From assembly GCA_027486795.1 (NCBI GenBank), contig JAIXOI010000057.1:90896-136524 (forward strand): a stretch of DNA of 45,629 nt. Direction: 5' to 3'. The notes below the pieces were generated by a model. The model saw only the letters and a program-made list of their open reading frames with translations, had not been told where the DNA came from and did no database searches. Positions 27,645 to 36,370 of the stretch are shown piece by piece. Positions within the stretch are counted from its first letter, which is position 1. Every line of letters begins with the position of its first letter. The DNA is from Sphingobacteriales bacterium (lineage in GTDB: Bacteria; Bacteroidota; Bacteroidia; Chitinophagales; CAIOSU01). A program made the translations under genes and the position numbers.

Positions 27645-27935
27645 AGTTATGGTTTTGCTGGTAAAAGTACAAATTATTTTTATTGATAAAGGTTAATTGT
27701 ACTTGATTTATATCAGCGGTAGCCGCGGTAGAAATCAGGCACGAACTGCAGCCAAGTAAGTATCGTTTGAGTCTTGCTTTGGGCGGGAAAAGGCGTGTTA
27801 TACTGGGTCTCGTTTGAAATGAGGCTTACCAAGCAAAGATGAGCTGTGTGCCGAATTGGGGTGTGTGCTCGATGGGATTTTATAGATTAGTTTAGCAAAT
27901 AAAATTGAGTTATTTTAGACCTCAAAATTGAGAAA

Positions 27936-29072
27936 ATGCGTATATGTCTATGGGGTTTATTGCTGCAGGTATCTATTACCGTGGCAGCGCAAACATATAA
28001 GGCTGGGCACGGTTTCGGATTATTAATACCAGATTCCTTGCACGCAATGGCCAACCTTGGACATTGGAAACTCAACGGGCCAGTAAAACAAGTGGTGGTA
28101 AAAACCTTCCAAAATACCAACGAACAAACAAATGACAGGGTCACGCTAGCCACAAACGAGCTGGGTGAAAGCATTAACGATACTTTCCGATTCTCTGAAA
28201 AAGGCGCGTTGCAGTATTTATACCATGCAGATGGAAATGGCAATATTAAAACGCCAACCTTCACCTATGGCAAAAACTTCCCAAAACTTCCTTTAACCAT
28301 TATGGAGGGGGATGAGATATACAAATACCAATACAACAAAGAAGGTAAGCTTTTGCAAAAGGAATTGTGGTATACTTTTTCGGAAGTATTTTTTCAAAGG
28401 TTCTATTTCGAATACCCTGATGCCCTCACTACCTTGGTGAAAATGGAGTATTATTACCCGCAAATACCTGCCAAGCACACCTCAGCCTTTTATAACAATG
28501 ATGGCTTGGTAACCAAGGCAATAAAGCACCACGAAACCTTTGTCACCATTGCCAAGCTCACGAATGAGTATTTGCCAGCTGATTCTTTTAACACCGTTAC
28601 CGACTATTACTACAACGCTGATAAAAAACCAGTGTTGGAAAAACATTATCAGCTCAGCCTTCTATCGGGCACCAAGCAAGATTACGTTACCAACTTTACC
28701 CAATACATCGACAGCACTATTACTGCTTATACCTACAATAGCCTTAACCAGTTAAGCCAAAAACAGCAGACCATTTACCGTGGGTTTCCGGTAAGCCGCT
28801 TGCTGGAGGAAGGGTTGGACACTAGTAAAGTTACCCAAATTACCACCACCTACGAGTACGATACCAATGGCCAAGTGACGAAAGAGACCATTTTTGAAGC
28901 AAAGAAAAATGCTCAGCCAAAACTTCTGGCCCTTAAAGAATATAGCTATCAATACGATCAGCACAATAACCCAACGCGCATCCAATTTATCTGGCAACAG
29001 CCCAATTTGGGTGGTACGTTGCTTATCCTACAATCGGAAGTGCAGTTGGTGGAGTATGGGTATTATAAGTGA
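27936..29072 (+). CDS. Secreted protein with weak YD-like repeats
   Basis: A 378-residue protein with a signal peptide (about 1-19, ending AAQ). The mature part contains scattered units such as FRFSEKGALQYLYHADGNGN, YQYNKEGKLLQKELW, YTYNSLNQLSQKQ, YEYDTNGQVTKETIF and YQYDQHNNPTRIQF, which look like RHS/YD repeats in a loose, irregular array. No C-terminal sorting domain or lipobox is present, so it is probably periplasmic or secreted by another route. It is divergent from the T9SS-cargo gene, which has comparable repeats. Function unknown. Confidence 0.75.
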   Translation: MRICLWGLLLQVSITVAAQTYKAGHGFGLLIPDSLHAMANLGHWKLNGPVKQVVVKTFQNTNEQTNDRVTLATNELGESINDTFRFSEKGALQYLYHADGNGNIKTPTFTYGKNFPKLPLTIMEGDEIYKYQYNKEGKLLQKELWYTFSEVFFQRFYFEYPDALTTLVKMEYYYPQIPAKHTSAFYNNDGLVTKAIKHHETFVTIAKLTNEYLPADSFNTVTDYYYNADKKPVLEKHYQLSLLSGTKQDYVTNFTQYIDSTITAYTYNSLNQLSQKQQTIYRGFPVSRLLEEGLDTSKVTQITTTYEYDTNGQVTKETIFEAKKNAQPKLLALKEYSYQYDQHNNPTRIQFIWQQPNLGGTLLILQSEVQLVEYGYYK

Positions 29073-29088
29073 GGGGAGTCCTATCCCC

Positions 29089-29138
29089 CCAATCGTCCTC
29101 GTCTTCCTTTTGACGAGGATGTAACGGACACAGCGTCT
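29089..29138 (+). repeat. Repeat Z, copy 1
   Basis: CCAATCGTCCTCGTCTT is followed by GACGAGGATG; TCCTCGTC and GACGAGGA form an 8-bp stem. A second copy is at 36311-36360. Confidence 0.7.
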
Positions 29139-29220
29139 CCAGCCTGTCCCGCCTCAGGCGGGGACGCAAGTAAAGCCGTGTTAATAGCCAAGGAATGATT
29201 CCTTACCTCTCGTCTCAACA

Positions 29221-29275
29221 GCCCGCGCGCGCACCCTTCGATCTCGTTTCAGACGAGACTCACCAAGACATGCCC
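29221..29275 (-). repeat. Repeat X, reverse copy
   Basis: GCGCGCGCACCCTTCGA followed by TCTCGTTTCAGACGAGA, the palindromic core of family X, in the opposite orientation to the 34306 copy. Confidence 0.75.
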
Positions 29276-29359
29276 TTTATCGCCCAAGGCAAAACACCAA
29301 AAAAACTTTTTTCATTCGCCCTCAAGCACTTGCATTGTTAATTAAAAATAAACAGAGTT

Positions 29360-29367
29360 TATATTTG
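29360..29367 (+). promoter_or_regulatory. -7 element before the BrnT-type toxin gene
   Basis: TATATTTG matches the TAnnTTTG consensus. TTG at 29335-29337 could be part of a -33 element. The leader to the toxin ATG would be about 125 nt. Confidence 0.45.
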
Positions 29368-29499
29368 CAAAGAATAAAACCGCTGGTTAACTTAGTATTC
29401 ATCAAAGCAACAGCATCGTGCGCATCGGTGGCCTACGTAAGGGAGTGGAGGCAGTGCATTGCAGCAATCAATACTTAAAGCAAGGAAGCAGGTAGCGAG

Positions 29500-29778
29500 A
29501 TGTCAAAAAAATTTCAGTGGGACAGGGGAAACTTGCAGAAAAACCTGCTGAAACATGGCATTACCAATGAGGAAGCGGAAAGCGTGTTTGACGACGAGCT
29601 TAGAATTATTACATCGGATTTGAAACACAGCGAGGAAGAAATACGTTATATTTGTGTAGGTAAGAGCAAATTTGACCGGGTATTGTACGTCTCTTTTACC
29701 ATAAGAAAGAAGAAATACAGAATTATTAGTTGTAGGCCAGCAAACAAGAAAAACAGGCAGACATATGAAGAACAATAA
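29500..29778 (+). CDS. brnT: BrnT-family toxin (RelE-fold ribonuclease)
   Basis: BrnT toxins are small RelE-like ribonucleases held in check by a BrnA antitoxin. The 92-residue protein has the family pattern: FQWDRGN (5-11), NLLKHG (15-20), EEAESVFDDE (24-33), the central beta-strand VLYVSFTIR (61-69), and the terminal YRIISCRPAN (73-82) followed by a Tyr near the end. It is the first gene of a pair; the next ORF starts inside its last codons. The upstream spacer carries a promoter-like element and repeats, suggesting the module arrived or moved with the island. Confidence 0.85.
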   Translation: MSKKFQWDRGNLQKNLLKHGITNEEAESVFDDELRIITSDLKHSEEEIRYICVGKSKFDRVLYVSFTIRKKKYRIISCRPANKKNRQTYEEQ

Positions 29779-29914
29779 AAAACATCCGTTGGCTTTTGTG
29801 AAAGAAATGCCTGAAAGCGAAGAGGTTAATATTTCTAGAGCCACGCGGGTATCTCATGAGGAAATAGAGAAGCTACTTCAAGCACCGAAACCGAAACAAA
29901 AAGCAAAGAAGTAA
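29765..29914 (+). CDS. Short putative antitoxin partner of BrnT
   Basis: A 49-residue, Lys-rich ORF starting 14 bp before the end of the toxin gene, in another frame. Its sequence begins [18 protein letters not shown]; the centre has [13 protein letters not shown], and the tail is strongly basic. It is shorter than typical BrnA (about 80-100 residues) and I see no clear ribbon-helix-helix domain, though the central segment could form one helix of it. Overlap and order (toxin first, partner second) are as expected for brnTA. Assignment as antitoxin is from context. Confidence 0.55.
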   Translation: MKNNKKHPLAFVKEMPESEEVNISRATRVSHEEIEKLLQAPKPKQKAKK

Positions 29915-30006
29915 TTGCTTTTGGGAAATTTGGCTGGTGCCACCTAGATTTCCCTCCCCACCGCATTTTCCTTAAATTCACGCTTAGAAACCAGCGAAGC
30001 GAGAAA

Positions 30007-33000
30007 ATGCAAGACGCCACCCCATACACCCCCCAGCACCACATACGCATAGTAACCGCGGCGAGCCTTTTTGATGGGCACGATGCGGCCATCAACATCA
30101 TGCGCCGCATCATTCAGGCCACCGGCGTGGAGGTCATACACCTCGGCCACGACCGCAGCGTGCTGGAAATTGTGGATTGCGCCATACAGGAAGATGTGCA
30201 GGGCATTGCCATTACCAGTTACCAGGGCGGCCACGTGGAGTACCTCAAATATATGTTCGACCTGCTGCAGGAGCGAGGCGCGGGCCACATCCGCATCTTC
30301 GCCGGCGGCGGCGGCACCATCCTCCCCACCGAAATAGAAGAGCTACATGCCCACGGCATCGCGCGGATTTTCAGTCCGGACGATGGCCGCAGCATGGGCC
30401 TGCAGGGCATGATAAACCTACTGGTGCAAGAGTGTGATTTCCCTACGGGTAAAAACCTTAACGGGGCATTATCGCTTCTCAGCAACAACGACCCCAAAGC
30501 CATCGGCGCGCTCATTTCCGCAGCGGAAAACTTCCCCGAGGAGAACGCCACCGTGCTGGACACCCTGCGCCAACAGGCCAAGGGCATCAGCACGCCCGTG
30601 CTGGGTATTACCGGCACCGGCGGCGCGGGCAAGAGCAGCTTGGTTGATGAGCTGGTACGCCGCTTTCTGCTGGACTTTACCGATCACACCATCGCCATCA
30701 TTTCCGTGGACCCGAGCAAGCGCAAAACGGGCGGCGCCCTGCTGGGCGACCGTATCCGTATGAACGCCATCAGCAACCCGCGGGTATATATGCGGTCGCT
30801 GGCCACGCGGCAGGCCAACTTGGCGCTGAGCCGCCACGTGCGCGACGCGGTGGACATTGTGAAAGTAGCGGGCTTCGACCTGATCATCCTCGAAACCAGC
30901 GGCATCGGCCAAAGCGATACCGAAATTGTGGACCACAGCGACGTGAGCATGTACGTAATGACACCGGAATACGGCGCCGCCACTCAGCTCGAGAAGATTG
31001 ACATGCTCGACTTTGCCGACATTGTGGTGCTGAATAAAGGCGACAAACGCGGCGCCGAAGATGCCCTTCGAGACGTAAAGAAGCAGTACAAGCGCAACCA
31101 CAAGCTGTTTGATATGCCCGATAGCGACGTGCCGGTGTTTGCCACCATCGCCAGCCAGTTTAACGATGCGGGCACCAACGAGCTATACAGCGCGCTGATG
31201 CGCACCATCACCACCAAAACGGGCAAGGATTTCAATAGCAATTTTACTACGCAAGCCGAGCAAGAGGGTAAGATATACATCATCCCGCCGAGCCGGGTGC
31301 GCTACCTGAGCGAGATAACAACTGCCAACCGCGACTATAACAAGCGTGTGGCTGAGCAAGCCAGCATAGCCGAGCGCCTGCATGGCCTCAAGCTTAGCCA
31401 AGAAACCCTGCAACAAGATGGTGCCGAACGTGCCATTTTGGATGCGCTGCAAGCCGCCAGCGATAAGCTGGGCCGCAAGCTAGAGCCCGAGAACCTAGTA
31501 ATACTGGAGCAATGGCCCGCCCGCAAAGCGGCCTATGCGCAAGACGAATATACCTACTACGTGCGTGACAAGGCCATAAAGGTGCAAACCTATACCGAGA
31601 GCCTGAGCCACAGCAAAATACCGAAGATTTCCCTGCCACAATACACGGGCTGGGGCGATGTGCTGCGCTGGAACCTGCTAGAGAATGTCCCGGGCGAGTT
31701 TCCGTATGCGGCGGGGGTGTTCCCGTTTAAGCGAGAAGGGGAGGACCCTACCCGCATGTTTGCCGGCGAGGGCGGCCCCGAGCGCACCAACAGGCGTTTC
31801 CACTACCTGAGCCTGGGCATGCCCGCGGCTAGGTTGAGTACCGCTTTTGATAGCGTAACCCTCTATGGACGAGACCCGCACCATAGGCCCGATATCTTTG
31901 GCAAGGTGGGCAACAGCGGCGTGAGCATTTGCTGTTTGGATGATGCCAAGCGGTTGTACAGTGGCTTTAACCTGTGCGAGGCGAGCACGTCCGTTTCCAT
32001 GACCATCAATGGTCCCGCGGCGATATTGACCGGGTTTTTTATGAACGCGGCTATCGATCAGCAATGCGAGCTGTATATTAAGGAGCATGGTTTGGTGGAA
32101 GAGGTTGAGCAGAAGATTGCAGCCATCTATAAAGCCAAAGGAGCTGACCGCCCAAAATACCGTGGCACGCTACCCGAAGGCAACAACGGCCTAGGCTTGA
32201 TGCTACTGGGTGTTACCGGCGACCAAGTGCTGCCACTGGATGTGTACAACAAAATAAAAGCCTACACCCTTAGCCAAGTGCGCGGTACGGTGCAGGCCGA
32301 CATATTGAAGGAAGACCAGGCGCAGAACACCTGCATCTTCAGCACCGAGTTTAGCCTCAAGCTGATGGGCGACGTGCAGGAGTACTTCACCATCAACAAG
32401 GTGCGCAACTTCTACTCCGTGAGTATCAGCGGGTACCACATTGCCGAGGCGGGCGCCAACCCCATCAGTCAGCTGGCGTTTACGCTGGCCAACGGCTTTA
32501 CGTACGTGGAGTATTACCTCAGTCGCGGCCTCAATATCGATGATTTTGCGCCCAACCTATCGTTCTTCTTTAGCAACGGCATCGACCCGGAGTATGCCGT
32601 TATCGGCCGAGTGGCGCGCATTGTTTGGGCCAAGGCCATGAAGTATAAGTATGGCGCCAACGACCGCAGCCAAAAACTGAAATACCACATACAAACCAGC
32701 GGCCGCAGCCTGCACGCGCAAGAGATATCGTTCAACGACATCCGCACCACGCTACAGGCGCTCTACGCCATATACGACAACTGCAACAGCCTGCACACCA
32801 ACGCCTACGACGAGGCCATCACCACGCCCACCGAGGAGAGCGTGCGCAGGGCCGTGGCCATACAGCTCATCATCAACCACGAACTGGGGCTGGCCAAAAA
32901 CCAAAACCCGTTACAGGGCAGCTTTATCATTGAGGAACTGACCGCACTGGTGGAAGAGGCCGTATACGCCGAGTTCGACCGCATCACCGGGCGCGGCGGC

Positions 33001-33381
33001 GTGCTCGGCGCCATGGAAACCATGTACCAGCGCGGCAAGATACAGGAAGAAAGCCTGCACTACGAGACCCTAAAGCACACCGGCGAGTTCCCCATCATCG
33101 GCGTGAACACGTACCTGAGCAAAGAGGGCTCGCCCACCATGCTACCCAAAGAGGTTATCCGCAGCACCAACGACGAGAAGGAGGCCCAGATAACCGCCGT
33201 AGAAGCCCAGTGGAAGCGCCACGCCGCCGAAACCGGCCAACTGCTAAAAGACATACAGCAAGCCAGCCTCCACAACCAAAACATCTTCGCCGCCCTCATG
33301 GAAGCCACCAAATATTGCTCCCTAGGGCAGATTACGGAAGGGATGTTCGAGGTGGGCGGGCAGTATAGGAGGAATATGTAG
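30007..33381 (+). CDS. icmF: Fused isobutyryl-CoA mutase IcmF
   Basis: A single 1124-residue polypeptide combining a cobalamin-binding domain (about 10-140; B12 motif DGHDAA with D23 and H25), a P-loop GTPase chaperone (Walker A GTGGAGKS at 203-210), and the TIM-barrel mutase (from about 550). IcmF interconverts isobutyryl-CoA and n-butyryl-CoA with adenosylcobalamin; the GTPase part protects and reloads the cofactor. The active-site segment [15 protein letters not shown] has F572 where methylmalonyl-CoA mutases have Tyr, and QAQNT (Gln 773) where they have Arg, which supports isobutyryl-CoA over methylmalonyl-CoA. The gene is clearly more G+C rich than its neighbours, especially in the first half. 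Confidence 0.93.
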   Translation: MQDATPYTPQHHIRIVTAASLFDGHDAAINIMRRIIQATGVEVIHLGHDRSVLEIVDCAIQEDVQGIAITSYQGGHVEYLKYMFDLLQERGAGHIRIFAGGGGTILPTEIEELHAHGIARIFSPDDGRSMGLQGMINLLVQECDFPTGKNLNGALSLLSNNDPKAIGALISAAENFPEENATVLDTLRQQAKGISTPVLGITGTGGAGKSSLVDELVRRFLLDFTDHTIAIISVDPSKRKTGGALLGDRIRMNAISNPRVYMRSLATRQANLALSRHVRDAVDIVKVAGFDLIILETSGIGQSDTEIVDHSDVSMYVMTPEYGAATQLEKIDMLDFADIVVLNKGDKRGAEDALRDVKKQYKRNHKLFDMPDSDVPVFATIASQFNDAGTNELYSALMRTITTKTGKDFNSNFTTQAEQEGKIYIIPPSRVRYLSEITTANRDYNKRVAEQASIAERLHGLKLSQETLQQDGAERAILDALQAASDKLGRKLEPENLVILEQWPARKAAYAQDEYTYYVRDKAIKVQTYTESLSHSKIPKISLPQYTGWGDVLRWNLLENVPGEFPYAAGVFPFKREGEDPTRMFAGEGGPERTNRRFHYLSLGMPAARLSTAFDSVTLYGRDPHHRPDIFGKVGNSGVSICCLDDAKRLYSGFNLCEASTSVSMTINGPAAILTGFFMNAAIDQQCELYIKEHGLVEEVEQKIAAIYKAKGADRPKYRGTLPEGNNGLGLMLLGVTGDQVLPLDVYNKIKAYTLSQVRGTVQADILKEDQAQNTCIFSTEFSLKLMGDVQEYFTINKVRNFYSVSISGYHIAEAGANPISQLAFTLANGFTYVEYYLSRGLNIDDFAPNLSFFFSNGIDPEYAVIGRVARIVWAKAMKYKYGANDRSQKLKYHIQTSGRSLHAQEISFNDIRTTLQALYAIYDNCNSLHTNAYDEAITTPTEESVRRAVAIQLIINHELGLAKNQNPLQGSFIIEELTALVEEAVYAEFDRITGRGGVLGAMETMYQRGKIQEESLHYETLKHTGEFPIIGVNTYLSKEGSPTMLPKEVIRSTNDEKEAQITAVEAQWKRHAAETGQLLKDIQQASLHNQNIFAALMEATKYCSLGQITEGMFEVGGQYRRNM

Positions 33382-33440
33382 GTGCCAATTTGAAAATGTG
33401 CTAATTTGAAAATTTGAAAATGCTTCATAATGCGGTAGCT

Positions 33441-33461
33441 CCTCCCCATTTTAGGGGGAGG
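33441..33461. repeat. CCTCCCC hairpin after icmF
   Basis: CCTCCCC (33441-33447) pairs with GGGGAGG (33455-33461) around a short loop. The spacer 33382-33597 also has the short reiterations AATTTGAAAATG around 33389-33422. There is no T tract, so it is noted as a repeat rather than a terminator. Confidence 0.5.
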
Positions 33462-33597
33462 TTGGGAGGGGGTTGTTGGGGTGAGCAGTAAGTTTGCAAT
33501 ATCCTAGTGCACCTGCCTACTGCAATTTTCTGCCCATATATGGCCATCGAACCTATTTTTGGGAAAATTGCTTATATTTAGATAGCTTTATTGTACT

Positions 33598-33801
33598 ATG
33601 GAAATTGAACGCACTAATAATCAAATCATCATCAGGCTCCCCGCCAATGTTGATACCGATGGCTTGCAAAAGCTTATCGACTATTTGACCTACAAAGAGG
33701 TGACTGCCAGTTCAGTAGCCAAGCAGAGCGATGTAGATAAGCTTGCCAAGGAAAGCAAAAAGGGCTGGTGGGATAAGAATAGGTCAAGGTTTATCAAATA
33801 G
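33598..33801 (+). CDS. Antitoxin of a PIN-domain toxin-antitoxin pair
   Basis: A 67-residue protein placed 8 bp ahead of a PIN-domain gene. It starts IERTNNQIIIRLPANVD, a beta-strand plus turn like those of small DNA-binding antitoxins, followed by a helical stretch GLQKLIDYLTYKE and a basic, Trp-containing tail GWWDKNRSRF that may bind the toxin. I cannot name its DNA-binding fold with confidence. Its role is inferred from size, spacing and partner. Such pairs usually repress their own promoter. Confidence 0.7.
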   Translation: MEIERTNNQIIIRLPANVDTDGLQKLIDYLTYKEVTASSVAKQSDVDKLAKESKKGWWDKNRSRFIK

Positions 33802-33809
33802 GTATTGGT

Positions 33810-34280
33810 ATGCCCGTAACAAGAAGGCCTAAGCCTATCAAAATTGTTGTTGACACCAATATCGTATTTAGCGCATTGCTTAACTCCACGGGCTCGATAG
33901 GCGAATTGTTGTTCAACACTAGCGGCATCTTTCAGTTTTATAGCTGCAACTTTATGCGGTTCGAAATAGAAAAGCACCGCAAAAAGCTATTGAGAATATC
34001 CAAATTACAACCTGCTGAATTGGATGAGTCTCAATATCAAGTTTTCTCTACTATTCAATTCATCAATGAAGAGTTAGTCCCAGAGGAAATTTGGCAACAG
34101 TCAGAGGACCTGTGTAAAGATGTTGATGTTGATGACACCCCCTTTGTAGCTTTAAATACTTTTCTAAAAGGCTTTCTTTGGACAGGCGATAAGGAGCTAT
34201 ACAACGGTTTGAAAAGCAAAAAATACAAGAAAGTATACAACACACAGGATCTGCTAAAAGTGTGGCAGTTAAAACAATAA
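33810..34280 (+). CDS. PIN-domain toxin (VapC-like ribonuclease)
   Basis: A 156-residue PIN-domain protein of the COG1569 type (putative toxin). Acidic catalytic residues are seen: D15 in VVDTNIV, E52 or E54 in RFEIEKH, the acidic cluster DVDVDDTPFVAL (D106-D109), and D127 in LWTGDKELY. These coordinate Mg2+ and cut RNA in the family. It is preceded after 8 bp by a 67-residue antitoxin gene. Together they form a type II toxin-antitoxin module next to the repeat cluster that borders the DUF262-HEPN cassette. Confidence 0.88.
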   Translation: MPVTRRPKPIKIVVDTNIVFSALLNSTGSIGELLFNTSGIFQFYSCNFMRFEIEKHRKKLLRISKLQPAELDESQYQVFSTIQFINEELVPEEIWQQSEDLCKDVDVDDTPFVALNTFLKGFLWTGDKELYNGLKSKKYKKVYNTQDLLKVWQLKQ

Positions 34281-34305
34281 ATTCAAAAATGGCGGAAACG
34301 GTGTG

Positions 34306-34352
34306 TCATCCTGTCTCGTTTGAAACGAGATCGAAGGGTGCGCGCGCGGGCT
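34306..34352 (+). repeat. Repeat X, copy left of the DUF262-HEPN cassette
   Basis: TCATCCTGTCTCGTTTGAAA begins the copy, followed by CGAGATCGAAGGGTGC and a GC-alternating run. The core TCTCGTTTGAAACGAGA is a near-perfect palindrome. The inverted partner lies at 36467-36539. Confidence 0.85.
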
Positions 34353-34406
34353 GTTGGTGTGAATTGTGAAGTTGCTTTTACCCAAATTAATTTTAAAGGT
34401 ATTTCT

Positions 34407-34433
34407 TTTGTACGTAATTTATTATTTATATTG
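34407..34433 (+). promoter_or_regulatory. Promoter candidate of the DUF262-HEPN operon
   Basis: TTTG (34407-34410), 16 nt, then TATATTG (34427-34433). This is close to the TTTG/TAnnTTTG arrangement and 83 bp before the DUF262 start. Confidence 0.5.
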
Positions 34434-34448
34434 CAGCTACTTGTTAAT

Positions 34449-34472
34449 CGCGTGTTTCCGCTAAGGCAGGAA
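34449..34472 (-). repeat. Repeat Y, partial reverse copy
   Basis: CGCGTGTTTCCGCTAAGGCA followed by GGAA is the reverse complement, with a 2-nt insertion, of the start of repeat Y at 36235. TTTCCGC and GCAGGAA form an imperfect hairpin. Confidence 0.6.
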
Positions 34473-34516
34473 GTAAGCGGGTATTATTGTGTAATTAGGA
34501 ATAAAATAAAAGCTAA

Positions 34517-35596
34517 ATGACATTACAAACAGAAACTTTAGATGTTGAAAGAGAAGACGAACAGGATAACGAAGTCTTAGTCGAATATGACATAACAACA
34601 TACCCATCAGATTTCACATTAAGCGGTCTCGCTAAAATGTGGAAAGACGGAGATATAACTATTCCTGATTATCAGCGAGAGTTTGTTTGGACAATAAAAC
34701 AATCCACTCTCTTAATTGAATCTTTCCTTATTGGGTTGCCTGTTCCCCCTGTTTTCTTTTATATAGATGAGGATAATAAAAATTTAGTAGTTGACGGACA
34801 ACAAAGGCTTCTTAGTATTTTTTTTTATCTCGAAGGTTACTTTGGTAATGAGAATGAGAAAGGCAAACGACAAATCTTTCGTCTGACCGGACTGAATCCA
34901 AAAAATCCATTTTACAATAAAAGGTTTATCGACCTTGACGAAAGGGATAGAAGAAAATTGGAAACATCCGTGTTGAGAGCTATTAATATTAGACAGTTAG
35001 CACCGAAAGACCAAAGTACAAGCGTTTACCACATTTTTGAACGTCTAAATACCGGTGGAACTCCACTCAAACCGCAAGAGATAAGGAATTGCGTTTTCAG
35101 GGGTGACTTCTTAAATAAGCTGAGAGAGTTAAATGAAAATAAGAGCTGGCGTAATATTTTAGGTAAAAAGCTAATTGATAAACATCAAAATGATGTAGAA
35201 CTTCTTTTAAGGGCATTTGGTCTTTGCCATCACTTGGAGGAATATGAAAAACCAATGAAGGAGTTTCTTAGTAAGGTTGCGAAGAGATATCAAAATATAA
35301 CAACTGGTAAAGTGGAAAAATTTGTAACTGACTTTGAAAAAGCAACGAAAGTTATTGAAGAAAAATTAAGACCAAAACCATTTTCTGTTCGAGGCCCGTT
35401 AAATACATCTTTGTTTGATTCTATTTTTTGCACTATAGTCAACAATGTAAGGCACTTACCTATTGACCTGAGTGATAGGTATGAAAAGCTACTAATGGAT
35501 GAGAAGTTCATTGAATATACAACACTTGCAACAACAGATGAAAAAATTCTTAAAGAAAGATTTGAATACGTTAAAGAGCATTTAATCGGCAAATAG
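34517..35596 (+). CDS. DUF262 (ParB/Srx-fold) protein
   Basis: A 359-residue soluble protein with the DUF262 signature: IPDYQREFVW (49-58), VDGQQRLLS (92-100, the DGQQR catalytic-type motif) and ERLNTGGTPLKPQEIRN (175-191). DUF262 forms the N-terminal nucleotide-hydrolysing half of GmrSD-type type IV restriction enzymes and of BrxU; the usual C-terminal DUF1524 HNH nuclease is absent here, and the remaining 165 residues are helical with no HNH motif. It is followed after 8 bp by a HEPN-family gene, so the two are probably one operon and may act together. G+C is low compared with the flanks. An antiviral role is inference from family and context. Confidence 0.85.
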   Translation: MTLQTETLDVEREDEQDNEVLVEYDITTYPSDFTLSGLAKMWKDGDITIPDYQREFVWTIKQSTLLIESFLIGLPVPPVFFYIDEDNKNLVVDGQQRLLSIFFYLEGYFGNENEKGKRQIFRLTGLNPKNPFYNKRFIDLDERDRRKLETSVLRAINIRQLAPKDQSTSVYHIFERLNTGGTPLKPQEIRNCVFRGDFLNKLRELNENKSWRNILGKKLIDKHQNDVELLLRAFGLCHHLEEYEKPMKEFLSKVAKRYQNITTGKVEKFVTDFEKATKVIEEKLRPKPFSVRGPLNTSLFDSIFCTIVNNVRHLPIDLSDRYEKLLMDEKFIEYTTLATTDEKILKERFEYVKEHLIGK

Positions 35597-35604
35597 TTTT
35601 TCGC

Positions 35605-36105
35605 ATGGCTTATCAGGATAGATTTGTTACAACTGATAATTTGATAGCACATTTGTCTCCTATTGTTATAGGATTAACTGATACGGCAGTCAAATCAAAT
35701 TATGCAGGCTTTTTGTCTGTAAGTGCTGTTACAGTTTATGAGCTTGCCATTAAGGATATTTTTGCGGAATTTGCTACAAAAAAAAATATTGTATTTGGAA
35801 ATTTTATTGAAGAGCATTTCGCCAGTATCAATGGAAGGATAAAGCTGGCCGATTTGAAAGGCCAGCATATTAGACCGTTTGGGTCTAAATACCTCGACAA
35901 ATTTGAAAAAAAATTAGGACGAAGAGAACGGATAGTTTTTTCTACTTTACGTAAAAATGTTCGTTCTGATTATTCCAACTTGATAATATGCAGACATAAA
36001 TATGTGCATGCAGGTAATTCGACATTAACATTTCAGGAAGTGTTAGACAGTTATCAAACTGGGAAAGAGGTTATACATTCGCTGTATGAAACAATGCAGA
36101 GATAG
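35605..36105 (+). CDS. HEPN-family protein, probable ribonuclease partner of DUF262
   Basis: A 166-residue all-helical protein with the HEPN active-site motif RX4H: R130-HKYV-H135 in ICRHKYVHAG, which in the family (for example the MAE_28990-like group) cuts RNA. Upstream helices carry FLSVSAVTVYELAIKDIF with E46, a frequent third polar residue. It has no signal or membrane segment. The start at 35605 lies 8 bp behind the DUF262 stop. The spacer behind it has two hairpins, the second with a T tract (36219-36238). I infer a toxin/effector role, with DUF262 as sensor or regulator. Confidence 0.75.
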   Translation: MAYQDRFVTTDNLIAHLSPIVIGLTDTAVKSNYAGFLSVSAVTVYELAIKDIFAEFATKKNIVFGNFIEEHFASINGRIKLADLKGQHIRPFGSKYLDKFEKKLGRRERIVFSTLRKNVRSDYSNLIICRHKYVHAGNSTLTFQEVLDSYQTGKEVIHSLYETMQR

Positions 36106-36218
36106 AAGAATGGTAACTACATGTCATTAAAAATTTTATTTGAAGCAGTATAAATTTTATTTGTTTTGCACCTCAAAAGCCCTGCCCCTTCGGATGTTCC
36201 ATCCGAATGACCGAGCCT

Positions 36219-36238
36219 AGGGATTTGCAATCCCTTTT
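36219..36238 (+). terminator. Probable terminator of the DUF262-HEPN operon
   Basis: AGGGATT (36219-36225) pairs with AATCCCT (36229-36235) around TGC, followed by TTT. It comes 114 bp after the HEPN stop and directly behind another hairpin. Confidence 0.5.
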
Positions 36239-36307
36239 CTGCCTTAGCGGAAACGCGTGTGGGCAGTGCATTTACAACTACGATAATACTTTAAGCAGGC
36301 ATTGCAC
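36235..36307 (+). repeat. Repeat Y, copy 1
   Basis: 73 bp that recur in the same orientation at 36371-36443 with 10 differences and no gap. Both begin with a GCCTTAGCGGAAA hairpin arm and end GCAGGCATTGCAC. Confidence 0.85.
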
Positions 36308-36310
36308 TAA

Positions 36311-36360
36311 CCAATCGTCCTCGTCTTTTTTTGACGAGGATGGAACGTACCCTGCGTCTC
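36311..36360 (+). repeat. Repeat Z, copy 2
   Basis: CCAATCGTCCTCGTC, a T run, then GACGAGGATGGAACG; same unit as 29089-29138. Confidence 0.75.
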
Positions 36361-36370
36361 TGACGCCCTT

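Larger units (their letters stand above)
29073..29499. other. Repeat-rich intergenic region before the BrnT-type module
   Basis: No gene. It contains repeat Z (29089-29138), a GC-rich hairpin (CCCGCC/GGCGGG near 29149-29163), repeat X in reverse orientation (29221-29275), the promoter at 29360 and, just before the toxin gene, a stretch at about 29449-29486 (GGCAGTGCATT, then AATACTTAAAGCA) that resembles part of repeat Y. Confidence 0.6.

Noticed and set aside
30177-30763. Several long frames inside icmF on both strands
   Set aside because: They are products of the high G+C and few stop codons in this part of the real gene, rich in Arg, Ala and Pro, and have no features of their own.
30007-33381. 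Methylmalonyl-CoA mutase
   Set aside because: The enzyme has the fused cobalamin-GTPase-mutase layout with Phe and Gln at the substrate-specificity positions, which fits IcmF rather than MutB.
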